A stretch of 64,000 nt of DNA, taken from Macrosoma leucophasiata. Lineage: Eukaryota; Arthropoda; Insecta; Lepidoptera; Hedylidae. The stretch is from positions 11,644,501-11,708,500 of the forward strand of contig JAWQUS010000027.1 of assembly GCA_036365455.1 (NCBI GenBank). Reading direction: 5' to 3'. Position numbers and translations under genes: made by a program. Positions 21,284 to 34,371 of this stretch are shown here, piece after piece. Below the pieces are notes generated by a model. That model searched no databases. It had not been told where the DNA came from and saw only the letters and a list, made by a program, of their open reading frames with translations. Positions within the stretch are counted from its first letter, which is position 1, and each line of letters opens with the position of its first letter.

Positions 21284-23014
21284 CTATGAATCATAGGTAC
21301 ATTTTGATATTGGTGGATGCGGGACTCAACTATTATTAATATTTTAAAGGTCTTAAGCGACATTTAGTTTATCTTAGTGACGTAGAGCCGTATTAATAGA
21401 CATATCGCAGTCCCAGAACACGGCAATAAGATCCCGTTTAGTATGGAAAAACGTGGTCTTAAGATCATCAGAATGGATCTGATATATAATAGGACTTTTA
21501 TACTTTTGCATACAATAGGTTGCATTAAGCTCTGTAGACGTAACTATTATGCGTAAACACTGAAATAATAGGTGATTTTTTAAACATTTACAAAACTTAC
21601 AGGGTTCCACTTTACTCATCATTTTATAACTTTTACTATTATATTGAAGATTCACGTCAGTCTGAGACCTGAGACAGAGTACGCCCATCACAAGGCACGA
21701 GAGCTTATTTAATGTTTATTAAATAAGCTCTTAATTTAGCTTATTAAGCATTTATGAATAATCACTGTTTTTCGACTTAGTTGGTAGCGCACCGCGATGT
21801 GCTAGCTAATAGTTCAATTAGTAGGTACGAAGCTCCTACGTTAAGTAGAGTGAAATACCATTTCTCATATTTTTGAGCTTATGATATTTTTTATTTAAAA
21901 AATGGAAATACTTTTAATTTTAACTCTAATATTTTACTACTCAAAGCAAATCGTTCTGCAAACCAACTACAACAACTTGTATAGGTTACTCTTGCATTTT
22001 AAAAGTTAATTTCGTAGACTGCCTATTATAGTCTTTATCTGAGTCTCGCTTGTATAAATTTTGGCAAAACTATTATAATACTATCACATGAAGAGATAAT
22101 TGATGGATTCCATCTATCTATTATTATACAACTAGTATTCCTTTTATCCAAACCATCGGAGCATAAGGGCATGCACCGATAGTCGGAAATGCCTGATATG
22201 GACTTCACTTTTATGCCGTTACTCTCAATCATACAAAGCCCTTTTTTTATTTGTATTATTAACGCGGTCAGTAACTTAATGTGTACAAAACTTATAAAAA
22301 ATTGCAGAATTATAAACATAGAACATTATGCCTATTGTTTTTGTGGTAATAAAATAGTGTAAACAATTTATAGAAGTTGAATTGGCATTGACAGCGTAAA
22401 TACTGTTCTAATCAATGACTGTGGAAGTCTTCTGGATATATTATTTTGAATAACGTACCTTAAAACAGCAAATAATTATATTTTATTGTTTCATGTCCGG
22501 CTCTATACGTCCTTACAACCGTGATTATTGCATATTTTATTTTTGTTTCATTATTTTCATAAGGGTGGTACTACAAAGTAGGTTTTCACAAGACCGAGAC
22601 TATTTTGGTTTATTCCTTATTTCTGCAGTGCAAGGAATATGATATGATGGTATCAGATCAAAATGTTTAACAGAGCAATACATAGTTGGTGGTTTGTGGT
22701 TTAGACCTAGCTGGAATAAACTGTGATTATGCACCTAATCAGCGATTCGAAAGTAGTCCAGATGGACACCCTGGGGTCCATGGGAGACTCCATGGAGGTG
22801 TCGTGTCTACGTAGGCGTGAATATGGAAAGATGGGAATGTGATATTAGTGTACCAAGGAAGATAATGTAGGGGTAAGACGCACAAAAAAAAAAAAAAAAA
22901 GTCTACAAGAAAAATAGCTTGGGAACCTCTGCACCAAATCCGTTGCGGAATAGGCAAATAACATTTTGATTATTAAACGTTCCTTACAATACATAACATT
23001 GGTAAACTGAGATA

Positions 23015-23135
23015 TGAGAGACTGAGTAGTATATGTGTTGTATGTGAACAACGGCACCCACGACACAGTTCTATACCTAATGTGTGGTGTAATGGGATGT
23101 GAGTGTAAGCGTATATTTTAATATTTATTTATTAA
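23015..23135 (+). mobile_element. SINE family B, 3' part
   Basis: ACAACGGCACCCACGACACA and GTGAGTGTAAGCGTATATTT match the copy at 39843-40054. The tRNA-like head is absent or unrecognisable. Confidence 0.6.
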
Positions 23136-24672
23136 GTATATAATAATTTTATTAAGTAAGTTGGTACACAAATTAGGCAATGGTTTAGATAAAACATTAA
23201 TATAGGTTATGAAAGAATCCAATCATGTCTCTGCAGAATTTGTACTACATATCTAGTTTGTAAACACACCATGCCATTCATGTTCCAATATACATATTAG
23301 TGTAACATTTAAGTTCAGAGCTATGGTTAACAGTGAAAGTTTACACATCGGAAGTGTTATGGCTGAGACCGATGGCGTAATATGGCGATTGGTAATATTT
23401 CGAGTGTATATTATATGACGATACGTAACCAACTGGTTTTTCAATAGGTATCATTATATTTCGACGGAAGTATAAAACGAGGTCTTCACCTATCTGATAT
23501 ATTTTTTTGCTAGACATCAATTTAGGTTTCAACAAATTTAAATGCAGTTACGCTATTAGGTATATTTTATACTTAGTTGTACAATTATGCTAATGGAATA
23601 TTTGACGAAAATTGTTAGATTCTGAACATAGGAAACTTTAAATTCGATTATCAATAACAATTAGTGATGATAATGTTTACATTCATCATCATGATAGTGG
23701 CAAACAAATAAAAGGTAGTTCCTAAATCAGAAAATATTTTAGGCGTTAAACATCTATACACAATTAGACTTATCAAAGCGAGTTTATGCGTTGCCAATGT
23801 GAGAAGGCTGTGATACAGTGACAAATTGTGATTTAACTTTAAACAATAAAATAATGTGGGTCTCCAAAAATTATCAATTTTTATTTCAATTTAGAATATT
23901 TACATTTCTTAAAATTTTAGGTCTGTATCGCAATAGATAATGTTTTAATGTCAAAACGAAAGCCCTACGCAGTAGTGCATAAGTCGCGCGTCAACTTTCA
24001 CAAAATGGGCATTCCTAGCACGTGCCTGCCTGATTCGTGAGTGTGCATTTTGTTATGGTCATATCTGTCACGTCCGAGGTTTCTCTTACTCGATTGTTTT
24101 TTGTAAACGAAGAATTTTGTTGGGAAGGTTCTATTACGTTATACCTTACCTACATAATACAACTAGGTATGTATCTGAAATGACATACCTAACAAAGTTC
24201 AATAACATTATTCATAAGTTCATGTACCTATATCACCTTTATGTACCTAAGTAATTTATACCCACGTAACCTCTAACCCACATTATCCAAATAAATTTAA
24301 TCTTAAGCAGAAATATGCAACATTTATAAGACAAAATTTTAAAAGATATATACGTATTTGGTGGTTAAGCATTTTACTTGTGTTAGGTACGTATGTTGTT
24401 AGGTAGGTACCTACATTAAGATCTTTATTAAACTGAATAATTGAAATGAATTGTCTTTTTTTTCTCGCGAGCATTAGCTAACGTGCCTACTACCTGACTT
24501 CGTACGGGTCGCATAGTAAAATTAAATATTGATTGTTTTTTAAGGAGTAACTATATCAAACACGTCAAAATTACATAGTTTTAATTTATCTTTATAAATT
24601 AATGAAACCTTCGTCGCCTTCGTCCGTGGAATATTCTGCCTGAATTTCTCTGACATTGAGTAAAATTGTCCT

Positions 24673-24886
24673 GACACTCCGCCAAAATTCCATACGCTTA
24701 ATTTGGTCTCTATTATACAGACATCAATCAGTGACGTGTATTTACACGTGCACCTGTGTGCGTAGCATGTAGAGAATACCAAACGTTGCCCATAAGAGGG
24801 GAGGAGGTTGGGTGAGGCGAGGAAATTGGGCGGGACGTCGAAGTGTCCATTCTATACTTAGTATTATTAAATATTCTCTGCATATA
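24673..24886. repeat. Dispersed repeat 'P', copy B
   Basis: Reverse-complement match to 2270-2470, including CAGTGACGTGTATTTACAC and GGGCGGGACGTCGAAGTGTC. Function and class unknown. Confidence 0.6.
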
Positions 24887-26497
24887 CTTCCACCATCGAC
24901 GACACAACTTCCACTAATTTATAAAAGATCATAATGTTACTATTCCTAACTCTTCTAAACATTGGTACCTACTTCATAAATCACGTCGTCCTTGTAGTAA
25001 ATGAAGCTCACGAAATTCCGTGCGATAATTTTTGAGAAGCAGGCACGCAATAGGAGGATGACATTGTATATTGTTTTTATGTTTTTCAAGTATTATTTTA
25101 TTAACTGTAAGTAAATGTGAAATTTTTCGTATACAATCTTAATTTCTATTCGTCCGTTATATTAAGTATATCTTTATGGACAGACGCTTTATTATTTCCT
25201 TCATCTTTTCAATCAAGAATGATTAAACCGAATACTTCTACAAAAAATATATTTAATAGTTAATATTATTTAAAGTATTTCAAGAACGGCAGATACCTAC
25301 TTTATTATGTAAAATCAACTAAGTTCTACAAAACTTTTCCATAAATAAAATAAATAGCACGTTTCGATTGAGTGAACTCGAGATGATGAAAGCAGTTTCC
25401 TGTTGTTATTTATACTATTGTTGAGTTAAAAACTTTCGACAGAGGGAAATCTTTAGATCGACAGGTATATTGTAATTATCGAACTTTTATCCAACAACAA
25501 GGCTTAAGGCTCTTGAAATATTTACTGAATAAATGTAGAGATAAGTTTACGATATTGCCATATAATAAATAAGTAATGAAATTGACAGCTCAAGTAGATT
25601 TATCAGGTGCTACTGATATTTTATTACAAAACCGCTTCTCTTAGTATTTCTTAACAATCTTCTTATCAGTAAATAACGTTCGTATAAAAACCAATTAAGT
25701 GTAAAACCTTTAACCGATATTTGCATTAAATGTCTTTTAAATAATTAATGTTATTACGTTTAAAAAGCTGGTTTTGCAATTTCTATATTTATTTGTTTTA
25801 TTTTTTCAAATCTTTATAATTTTGTACAAAAATTGTTCCGACATACATTATTATGGAATTACGTTTGCAGATGATATACAAATTACCGTGTGCAGTCATC
25901 TTCTTTATTTGCTTCAGGATGCCCATTTCAGGCAGCACTTCCACAACACTAACACTAGAGAGCACTCCTACGCCGATAGATTGATCTCAGCTTGTCCGCC
26001 AGTCAGCGCTATCGCGACTGTCGTTTGTCGGTTCAGATGCACTTTCTTCAAGTCTCCCGCCAAAATCCTCGCTACCACCTACGCACCGCTTACTTACAAC
26101 AGTTACTACTCCGTACATTGTAGGTATACGATAATCGCATGATAACCGTGACCTATTGAACGCCGTAATGAATCCAAACATTCTTCACTGACGTATCTTA
26201 AAAAATATTTATTCAATACAACAAATAAATTAAAAAGATTAAAAAAGAAACTCGCTTTAGCTCCTAAACATAAAAATAGGATTTATAAATCATAAAGTGA
26301 TAATGAAATTAATGTTTGACTTTTTGCATTGAAAAAAATCGAAATAAATATAAAAAAAATGCTATTTAAAGCGTTCCCAACAAAAACTTAGGAATTCCCG
26401 AAATTATTTTATTCTTTCTTGTTTTATTTTACTTTTATCCGTTTTATCCGTTTCATTCGTTGGATGAAAATAAATAAATGTCTACTCAAATACTTAC

Positions 26498-27188
26498 TAT
26501 ACGGTAGAGGTGCATATACGTCGGGATAAATATTTGTCCTATTACCCCATTCGGAAAACTCATGGATTGTATTTCGGTTTTGGTCCGATTTTAAATTAGA
26601 ATTTTTTCTCAACTGAACATCGCTCTCATCAATGGTTTTACTTTCATAACAATTGTGTTTTGTGATGTCATGGAGAGATGAAGATCGTTCTGGTTCAAAT
26701 GTTTTACTCTCACTGTCGACGAATTCGATAGAAGTCCACTCCCCATCGCTTTTTTCTAACAGTTTTTGGAATTTATAGTCATCAGTTAGCGTTGCATTAT
26801 CATTTATTTCCTTATAGGATTCATTTGGTGGAGTCGGAGGAAGTATTCCAATGGTTCTTGTTATTATCAAAGTAGCTGTATTATCTTTTTTATCGTATGA
26901 TTCATTGCTTCTTACACTGTCGGAATCGTACTTCGAAACAGATTCATTTGGACTACTCTCTTTCGAAAAGTATGCACTGTCGTTTTGACTGTCGACGTAT
27001 TCTTGATCGTCGGTTTCATCGTATAGTAAATTCTTTTTAACATATTTATTTAATGCCCGAAGGGATTTAGATAAAGAACCAGATCTGGGAACATCACTAA
27101 AAAATCCATCATCTTCATAATAATGTACACTATCGCTAACGACCTTGTTGTCGATTGCCACAACTTCTTCGACGTGATTTGCACTCAT
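26498..27188 (-). CDS. CAP: CAP alternative first coding exon (230 codons, short isoform)
   Basis: The ATG at 27188-27186 sits in a CAAAATG context typical of insect starts. The frame stays open for 230 codons and meets a strong donor ATA|GTAAGTAT, leaving phase 1. That fits the pre-SH3 exon at 21120-21283, giving ...YAPLPYK|SPNRRY. The product is acidic and rich in Ser, Asp and Asn, with PRSGSLSKSLRALNKYVKKN near the start and GILPPTPPNES in the middle. I recognise no domain. The predicted isoform has 600 residues: this N-terminus, then three SH3 domains, without SoHo. The frame stays open a further 25 codons past the donor. Confidence 0.78.
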
Positions 27189-27600
27189 TTTGAAAAAAGA
27201 ACTAGTTCATTTCTCTTATACCTAACATTTTAATACTTCACGTCTCTATGGTTTGCACAGAACTGAACCCACGATAACACAGATAATGTTTATCTTGTCT
27301 AGAGGTGAGATAATAAGAAATAACTATCGATAACATTTAACACTGCCTGATCGATATGCTCGCTTTAATTCACTGAGTAATGATATTAGTAAACAGCACG
27401 CCATTCGCGAACAGGAAGCTCGGAGAACTATTTACAATCGAAAAAAACTGTGCCGACAAGTTTTAGCGCGGCCGAATTGTATGACGTAAATATCTTGTCA
27501 GACTATAATGAACACGAGAAGATGCTATAATATTATTTCGTACACTGATTCACTTCATCCACGACGATATACGTCTACAGCGGTCAGGCTTATAAGTAAG
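27189..27600 (-). promoter_or_regulatory. Putative alternative promoter and 5' UTR of the short CAP isoform
   Basis: Upstream of the alternative ATG. It is inferred only from position: the exon starts with an ATG and no acceptor is needed. Repeated ATCGATA-type motifs occur (about 27300-27360). I see no TATA box at a defensible place. Confidence 0.3.
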
Positions 27601-27829
27601 GTGGCGTTGTTTTGAACAAAGGCTATTGTTTCTTTTTTTCGCGTAGATTAATAAATATAATGCAACTTGTAATGGCTCTCACGAGGCAGGAAATTACTAG
27701 TACATTAACGAGGAAAGTAGATAGGTCGAAGATTTTTTATTATACGAGATGTTAGATACAAGTGTAGAGTATGCACATGTAAAACATCAGTATGAGAAAT
27801 GTAAATTGTTTGATGTATTGAATACTTGC

Positions 27830-27889
27830 CTGTATCTGAATAACTTGAATGAGGCATTCTGCGTGGTGGCTCCGGCGCGGAATCGGACT
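27830..27889 (-). CDS. CAP: CAP 60-base cassette exon with GC-AG donor (residues 1984-2004)
   Basis: Acceptor CTGATAG, donor ACAG|GCAAGT, phase 1 on both sides. It encodes SDSAPEPPRRMPHSSYSDT. The donor is GC instead of GT but otherwise ideal (CAG|GCAAGT), the usual form of natural GC-AG introns. Skipping it leaves the frame intact. The ESDSAPEPPRR pattern joins the giant exon (VTFQ) to the pre-SH3 exon (ESPNRRY). Confidence 0.78.
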
Positions 27890-28198
27890 CTATCAGGATG
27901 TAACAAAATAGGATGATAAAGGATCAAACAAAAATTCTACTGAGTGTGTTGAAGGTAACATAAAATTCTAATGATATTATTTGTGTCATTTCACATAATA
28001 GTTTTCAAATATTATGTCCTAGAAAAATAAAACAATAAAAATTGGAAATAGGCAAACTTCATTTATCTCAACCTGTGTTCTATGTTATTGACACAAATGA
28101 TATCCGTACTAATGAATACCTAAATAAAAATATATAAGGAACTCCAATATTAAACAAACATTATTATCAAAAAATAGTAGTTAAAGTTCAAAAATAAC

Positions 28199-31100
28199 CT
28201 TGGAATGTGACAGTATGTCGGGATGGTGTGACATAGGGTGCTAGGCGGTAGGGCCACGCAGCGGGCGGCGGTCGCGGCGGAGCTCGGGGCGGCTCGTAGC
28301 GGCTAGTCGGCCGATGGGCTAACGGATCAAATGTCTGTTTGTCTAACGATTCATTTTTCAGAATCGAACTTAATTTCACGGGTTCCTTAACAGGCGCCGT
28401 CCGCTTAGCTTCCCTCTTTACGGGTGAAGTCCGACCGCGAACTAGCGTTGATGGGTCATTTATCGATCTATTATTATCCCCGGGTTTGGGATAGCGATGA
28501 GCGATCCACGGACCTTCGAGATAAGGGGCTATATCATGCAATTCACTTACATCGGGGGCTGAGCTGTAAATCTGCCCAAGTAGTGACATTGCTTCGAATC
28601 TACGTCGTATTCGTCCTACTTCGCCGGGTCGACATTCTAAAGCTTCTTCAGCCGACCTGGAGCGTGGCGCAGTTCGTCGTCGGAGTGTCGCTAATTTTGA
28701 TATAATATCTATATGTGGCATGAATCGGTTTGTGGGACGCAACGGTACTCGTGCCACCGGTAACATGGCTCTACATTTTTCTCTACGAGACAACCCTCTT
28801 TCACCGGAAGACCAATTATAATGAATTACACTGCGGGTTATTTCCGGGTCGCTACGGTGACGTCGTAGTACCGCTCCAGCCGCGGAGGGTGAATCAAAGC
28901 GTCGCGCGAGGCGACGTACCTCCCCGGCACGCGCCAGCTTAACGTAAGCCCGCCAGTAACGCTCCGGATCGGGCGATGGACTTCGACTGCGCCAGATTGT
29001 CTCGTCACTAGAGTACCGTAGCGTGTCAGGCGTTCTTCGATCACTTATGTATACTTCTGAACGCGGTGAAGGTGATCTTGAATATAGGTCAGGTTTAGAC
29101 GGGAGCGATAAGAATTTATTTTTTTCGCTTTCTCCAAAAAGTTCTTTAAAATTTGTGCATGATTGCGATTGAATTATTTGTTTATTCTGAGCCTCTTTTT
29201 CATTTGACTTTTTTACATTTTTCATATCTCCTATTGAATTTTCTGTACTGATATTATTGATTTTCAACGAACTGGTACATGTTTTCACAGATTCAAAGTA
29301 TTCCACTTTTTTTTGGACTTCTTTACTTGGACCCTTAAAAATTACAGTTTTATTAGACATATCTGAGCTACCAGTCTCTGTTTCACTAGCGGAAGATTGA
29401 CAAGCAGGTTCCATTTGTTCTACAGGGTAAACAATATGTCTCTTGATTTCTTCTTTTTGCGTGGTTATTATATCAGGTTTGTTATCATTGTTGTCCACCA
29501 CTAAACTAGAATGGGTATTTTCAGCATTGTCTTTGGAACATGGGTCTTTGGATAAGGTATTCTCAATTTCTTGTTTCAACGACATTGGTATGGACTCAAA
29601 TTTATTTATTCTATCTAAAACTTCCTTGCTCAGTGTCTGCGATATCTTTTTCTTTTCATTTTCACTAAGAGACATTTGCATTTTATTAACATTGTTTTTC
29701 AATTCTTTTACTGAAGTGATTGGGCAGGATATCGCTGCAATCGACTCTGACTTACTCAATTCGTTCGGATGACTTATCGCTTGTGGTGTTATTAACGAAT
29801 TACAACGCACATGTAATGAAGGAGTTTTACCATTTTGTGTGCTATTCACCTCGACCGTGTATTTATCAGATTCTTTGTTAGATTTTGATTCTAATTCTTT
29901 ACTATAAATAGCATTTAGCTGATGTTTTAAGGCATTCACTTGATCCATTGATAAACTGCTCCACAATCGATTACCTAAACCTATTTTTTTTCGAAGTTCA
30001 CAAAGAGAAGTGTCTTGTTGCAAAGATATTGTTGGCTTGATTGTGAGACGAATTTCATCGTCTGATTCATTTTTTCTGTTAATGTTAAAAGCTGTTTCAG
30101 CCACGCTGGTACCTCGCCATAAAGGCTTGTAAGTATCTTTACTTTGAGTTTGATCTGATCCAATAGAATCTAGATAAGACCTTTGTTGAAATTCTTCTTT
30201 CAAATCTTCTACAGATTTTTCTTTAACTCTGAGTCCTCTATCTTGGTCATAATTCCATCGAAAGTCTTTTAGATCTCTAGGATAAAATAACACATCATTT
30301 TCACTCTGAGCCACTTTTAATTTACGATAAAGATTGTTTAATTCTTCTTCAGCTCGTTCTATAGCTCTTATTTTTTTCCATCGGTCAAAATCAATAATTT
30401 CTTCATCTCTTTTTCTGTGCCGTAATTCACATGCTGACGTTTCTTTTTCAAGTTCAGCTACTCTTTCTAAATATGTGTAATATCTGTTAAGTTCTCTAAA
30501 TCTTTCTGATCTGCATTTACTATTCTGAATATCACGTATATATTCATCATAATCAGGATCATTGGCATATAAATTGGAGTCACTTTTAGTTCGCGACGAA
30601 ATATTATCTTGTGGAGACTTTGTTCCAGCATCATCAGCACTACGAGTCCGAGAAGATTTTTTTGAAATAATTTCTCCATAGCTTAGTTTATTTTGAGTTC
30701 TGGCACTGTGTATACGACGATAAGATGGAGATCTCAATGAAATTGGTGAAGTCGATTGACTTCTACTCCTGCTTGTTAATTTCCTGACAACTTTAGGGGA
30801 AACTGGTCTCGATGTTTGTGAAAAAAACATCGTAGTCGGCATTTTGTCTGCATCCCTTTGTATTTCAATAACCTCTAATTTAGGAGTTTTTCTTTTAACA
30901 ATTATGGGAGATATAGGACGTACCGTTTCTGTAAACACCATTCGTGTTGGTGATTTTGCTTTTGTACAATGCGTGTTTGAATCTTGTACATATTTAGGAG
31001 AAATAGATCTAGGATGCAAAAATAATATTTTTGATGGTGATTCCGATGACCTCACTACTTTCTCATTTTCTTTTTTATGGAACACTACGATAGGTGATAT

Positions 31101-32818
31101 TGGTCGAGATGTTTGAGAAAAATACATTTTACTAGTAGGTGGTTCACTTCTACTTCGAATTGTTGATAGAGAAGAAACCGAACCCAAATCATCTTCACAT
31201 TTTGACGATAAGCTCTCGAATTTACGAATTGATCCATCCATTCTTCCAGGCCATGAAATAGACCTGAGACTTTGCATTCTCGCTGGACTTGGGATTCTGT
31301 CCCATATTTTAAATCGAGATGAAGTCACAGGCTTACGGTGAATTAGATATGTATTTATTGAACTAGATGCGCTCGATGAAGTTTGTGGCAGAGATTGGAA
31401 CAATTTGGCTTTTTCTAAAACTGTGTTGGTACTTCCAGCATAATCAGATGACATGTGATTCATCGAAGGATTATAAGAATCTCTCAGAAAAAGATGTTGA
31501 AAAAAGGAATCAGAAACTACTGCTTCATGTGTTTTCTGTATTTCCCTTGAACTGATTGTCTTTTTACTCATATTTTTATCAGAATTAAATTTACTGCCAT
31601 CACCCAGAATATCACCAAATTGACTACTACTCTCAGAGTCGTTTTGTAGTTTTGCTGTACTAGTACTGATGTCCACTTTAAGTTTAGTTGATTTATTAAT
31701 ACTTTTATTCGTATCTTTTATTTTTTTACTACATAATTCATGACAAGGTACACTCCGGGGTCTAATAGTTACGTTGTCTGTAGATTTTTTCTTCTTTAGA
31801 TTAGTTACCACGGCGGTTTTTACCTGAGTTTGCTTTTTCGGATTCGTAATATTTAAGGATGAATTAGAAATATTTGTCATCGACTGGAGAGAGATGGGTT
31901 TGATAGATTTAAAATCACTTCTAGTTACCAAGCAAGGATTTGATTTTGTATAATTCATCATTTTGAATTTTTGCATTTTTTCAGCAGTACGAATCATATC
32001 TCGACTTCTATGGGTTACACTAGGTAACGGTTTATTGGCACTTGACATAATAACTGGTTTATTTTTTACTGGAGCAATGTTCGATCCCTTTGAAATAATC
32101 TTTGATTTTATTTTGGACGTATCTATACGTTCATTTCGTTTTTGGGAACTCCATAATTTATCTAGCGAAGTTACTTTATCAAGTATATTGGATATAGGAG
32201 TTCTTCTTCCAGCACCGCCTTCTATTATCACAGTCGAAGTTTCACCACTTCTATTAACTGGCTTAGAGTATTCTGTAGGCAATAATGTTCTTCTCGGTGA
32301 ACTGAAACTACTTGTTCCCACATTTTTACCATCTGCTGATGATGTTTTGAGTATTGGATGGGGATGTGTAGATATAGTTTTTTTCCTATTTATAGCTGGT
32401 GGAGCTGACGACGACATTGCACGACTTCTTGACAATGTGTTGGCATTTGATGGTATACTTGTAGCATCCTTTTTTATAATCAGGTGTGTATTCTGTCTGC
32501 TGAGTTTATTGTTTATTTTTTCTTTTAAAAAATCGACATTAGACTTTTCTACACCCATTTTTTTAGGAGAATGTGATACAGGTCTTGTGGCTGTCACAAG
32601 TTTAAGTGTACGGCTAGTTCTTGAAGATACTCTTCTAGGCGGCGCTGGTGGATATTCAATATTATCAGATACTGTTTGATCTCTTATTTTAGGTGAAAAT
32701 TCTGTTTCAATATGTGTGATAGGATAACAGATTACTTCGTGTAATTTAGGTGTTTTCTTATGAACTCTTATCTTCGTCAATGTTGATGATATCGGGATAT
32801 ATTCAATTTCCGATTCAT
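28199..32818 (-). CDS. CAP: CAP giant cassette exon, 1,539 codons (residues 444-1984)
   Basis: Open throughout, from acceptor TTCCACAG to donor CCAAG|GTTATT, with phase 1 at both ends (2 + 1,539 codons + 1). It starts ESEIEYIPISSTLTKIRVHK and is mostly Ser/Lys/Arg-rich disordered sequence. A motif like YFSQTSRPISPIVV is repeated four times (residues about 1008-1125). A charged, probably helical stretch follows (KKIRAIERAEEELNNLYRKL). The C-terminal part is basic, with RSRSPSPDPERYWRAYVKLA, and ends in a proline patch and HTVTFQ. The codons become GC-rich at the end. Its length is far beyond the rest of the gene, so long isoforms should be scaffold-like. The first in-frame Met lies well inside; with the upstream acceptor in phase it is an internal exon. 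Confidence 0.9.
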
Positions 32819-34371
32819 CTGTGGAATTATAACTACCATCAGTTGAGACACTGAGTCAGTGAGTCTTCATTTATGTGTATTCGTTAGGCGTAAGTAAAAC
32901 GTGATTCCGTGCTTCTAATATACTAATAATATTTGAGTGTAAAAGCGTATGTTTGGTACTTTATAACAGTGCACTACAAACGTGTCGTATAACATTAAAT
33001 CATCTAAATACGTCCAGTGTTTGTTTAATTTTGGAGGCTACTTATTGTGCAGTGGAATTATTACCGTTTTATGGAGTCAATCGCTGTCCCAGCACCTTGT
33101 TAATGTGGATAGAATAGGTATTATGAGATATTAAATAGTATTTAAAATATGGACTTACCCGAATGTAAACTAATATGTGTATGGTTAGTGAGTGTACTTA
33201 CGTTGCCATTATAAAGCGACCTTGTGTAACAATAGCTCGCGTATGGTAACCACATATCTGCGACAGGTTGATATGCGCTGATGCGTTGACCCTGACTAGT
33301 CATGCCATGATTTATCGATTGATTTAGTAAAATCTGTATTTGAATACTAATTTCTCGTACTAATTAACTATGACTATTAAAGGCATTTCTATTAAAATTG
33401 TTGGAGTCTGTTAGGTTACTAATTAATTTTATATTTAGATTTTTGAATGCCATTTACAGAAATAATTATTAGACCCACTTCATCGAAATGTATCAAAATT
33501 ATCGAGATTTTTTTTTTTTTATTCAATTATTATGTAATTATTATATATATACTATTTAGATAAAGCACAAAATAAAAAAGAAACCATAACCCATTAGATA
33601 TTAGAAGCAAAATCATGCTAAATATTATATTAAAATTAATTAAAAAGTAATTTTACTACGTATAACATCTACAACTACTGCATGGATAGGTACTTAATCT
33701 AAAAATAACAATAGAACTTCTAGTTCGACACTAATCTTGTTCATTTTTTTTTCTGCGTAGGTAATTTGTCATAAAATTATAATCTGATAAAAATAGGTAT
33801 TTAATTTTAAAATCAAATATTAAATTGTAAGTCCGAACATATCCTGTCTCCCACATTTCAATCTAAAGATTTTATAGGGATGTTGATTATGAATGAAACC
33901 ATAATATTTTTATCATAATAATATAACAGATAACTAAAGGTACAAAACTAATGAGAGATGGTGTAGGTACCTATATTGTAAAGAGACATTATAGTTTAGA
34001 GTTGACGAAAAGTGGTTAAAAAGTTAACTATTAAATAACTATAAATTTCACTTTCAGACTTTTTTTTTACTATTTGCAACAATATTTCAATATTCATAAT
34101 TATCTTGATATAACCATACATTGATGTGTTTTACCACGCTGTGGTTTCAGAACGTGCTGCAATTTTATATGAGTCGCTTTGAATAATTTTAATTTATAAA
34201 CTATTAGTTATTGACTAGATGTTGAAACATCTAAGACAGTTAAGCTGTTGACAATGTACTTAATTTTCCTCCTCTTTATGGTATTAAAATATAAAAATTT
34301 GTCAACATCCCTATCTTCAACAATTGTATCCAACGTTTAAAAATGATTGTAGCCTAATATTTATAACTTAC
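32819..34371 (-). other. CAP intron upstream of the giant exon
   Basis: About 1.55 kb. A second acceptor, CTCAG at 32851-32853, would extend the giant exon by 32 bases in the same frame. A possible 34-codon first exon lies at 33198-33299 (see findings). The rest is AT-rich with nothing recognised. Confidence 0.45.

Larger units (their letters stand above)
21284..26497 (-). other. CAP intron, 5.2 kb
   Basis: Between the alternative first exon and the pre-SH3 exon. It contains a SINE-B piece (23015-23135), repeat P copy B (24673-24886) and a 17-base A run near 22876. The patch 25900-26180 is less AT-rich and has scattered CpG, but I cannot identify an exon there. The rest shows nothing. Confidence 0.5.

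Noticed and set aside
22739..23066. Two minus-strand frames with poly-Phe
   Set aside because: The Phe run is only the A17 tract near 22876 read on the other strand, and part of the region is SINE B.
25774..26142. 122-codon plus-strand open frame and an overlapping minus-strand frame rich in Ser/Arg
   Set aside because: No recognisable domain, neither frame fits CAP phases, and the hydrophobic start looks random.
31963..32679. 238-codon plus-strand frame antisense to the CAP giant exon
   Set aside because: Shadow of the Ser/Lys/Arg-rich CAP frame on the other strand; no independent coding signature.
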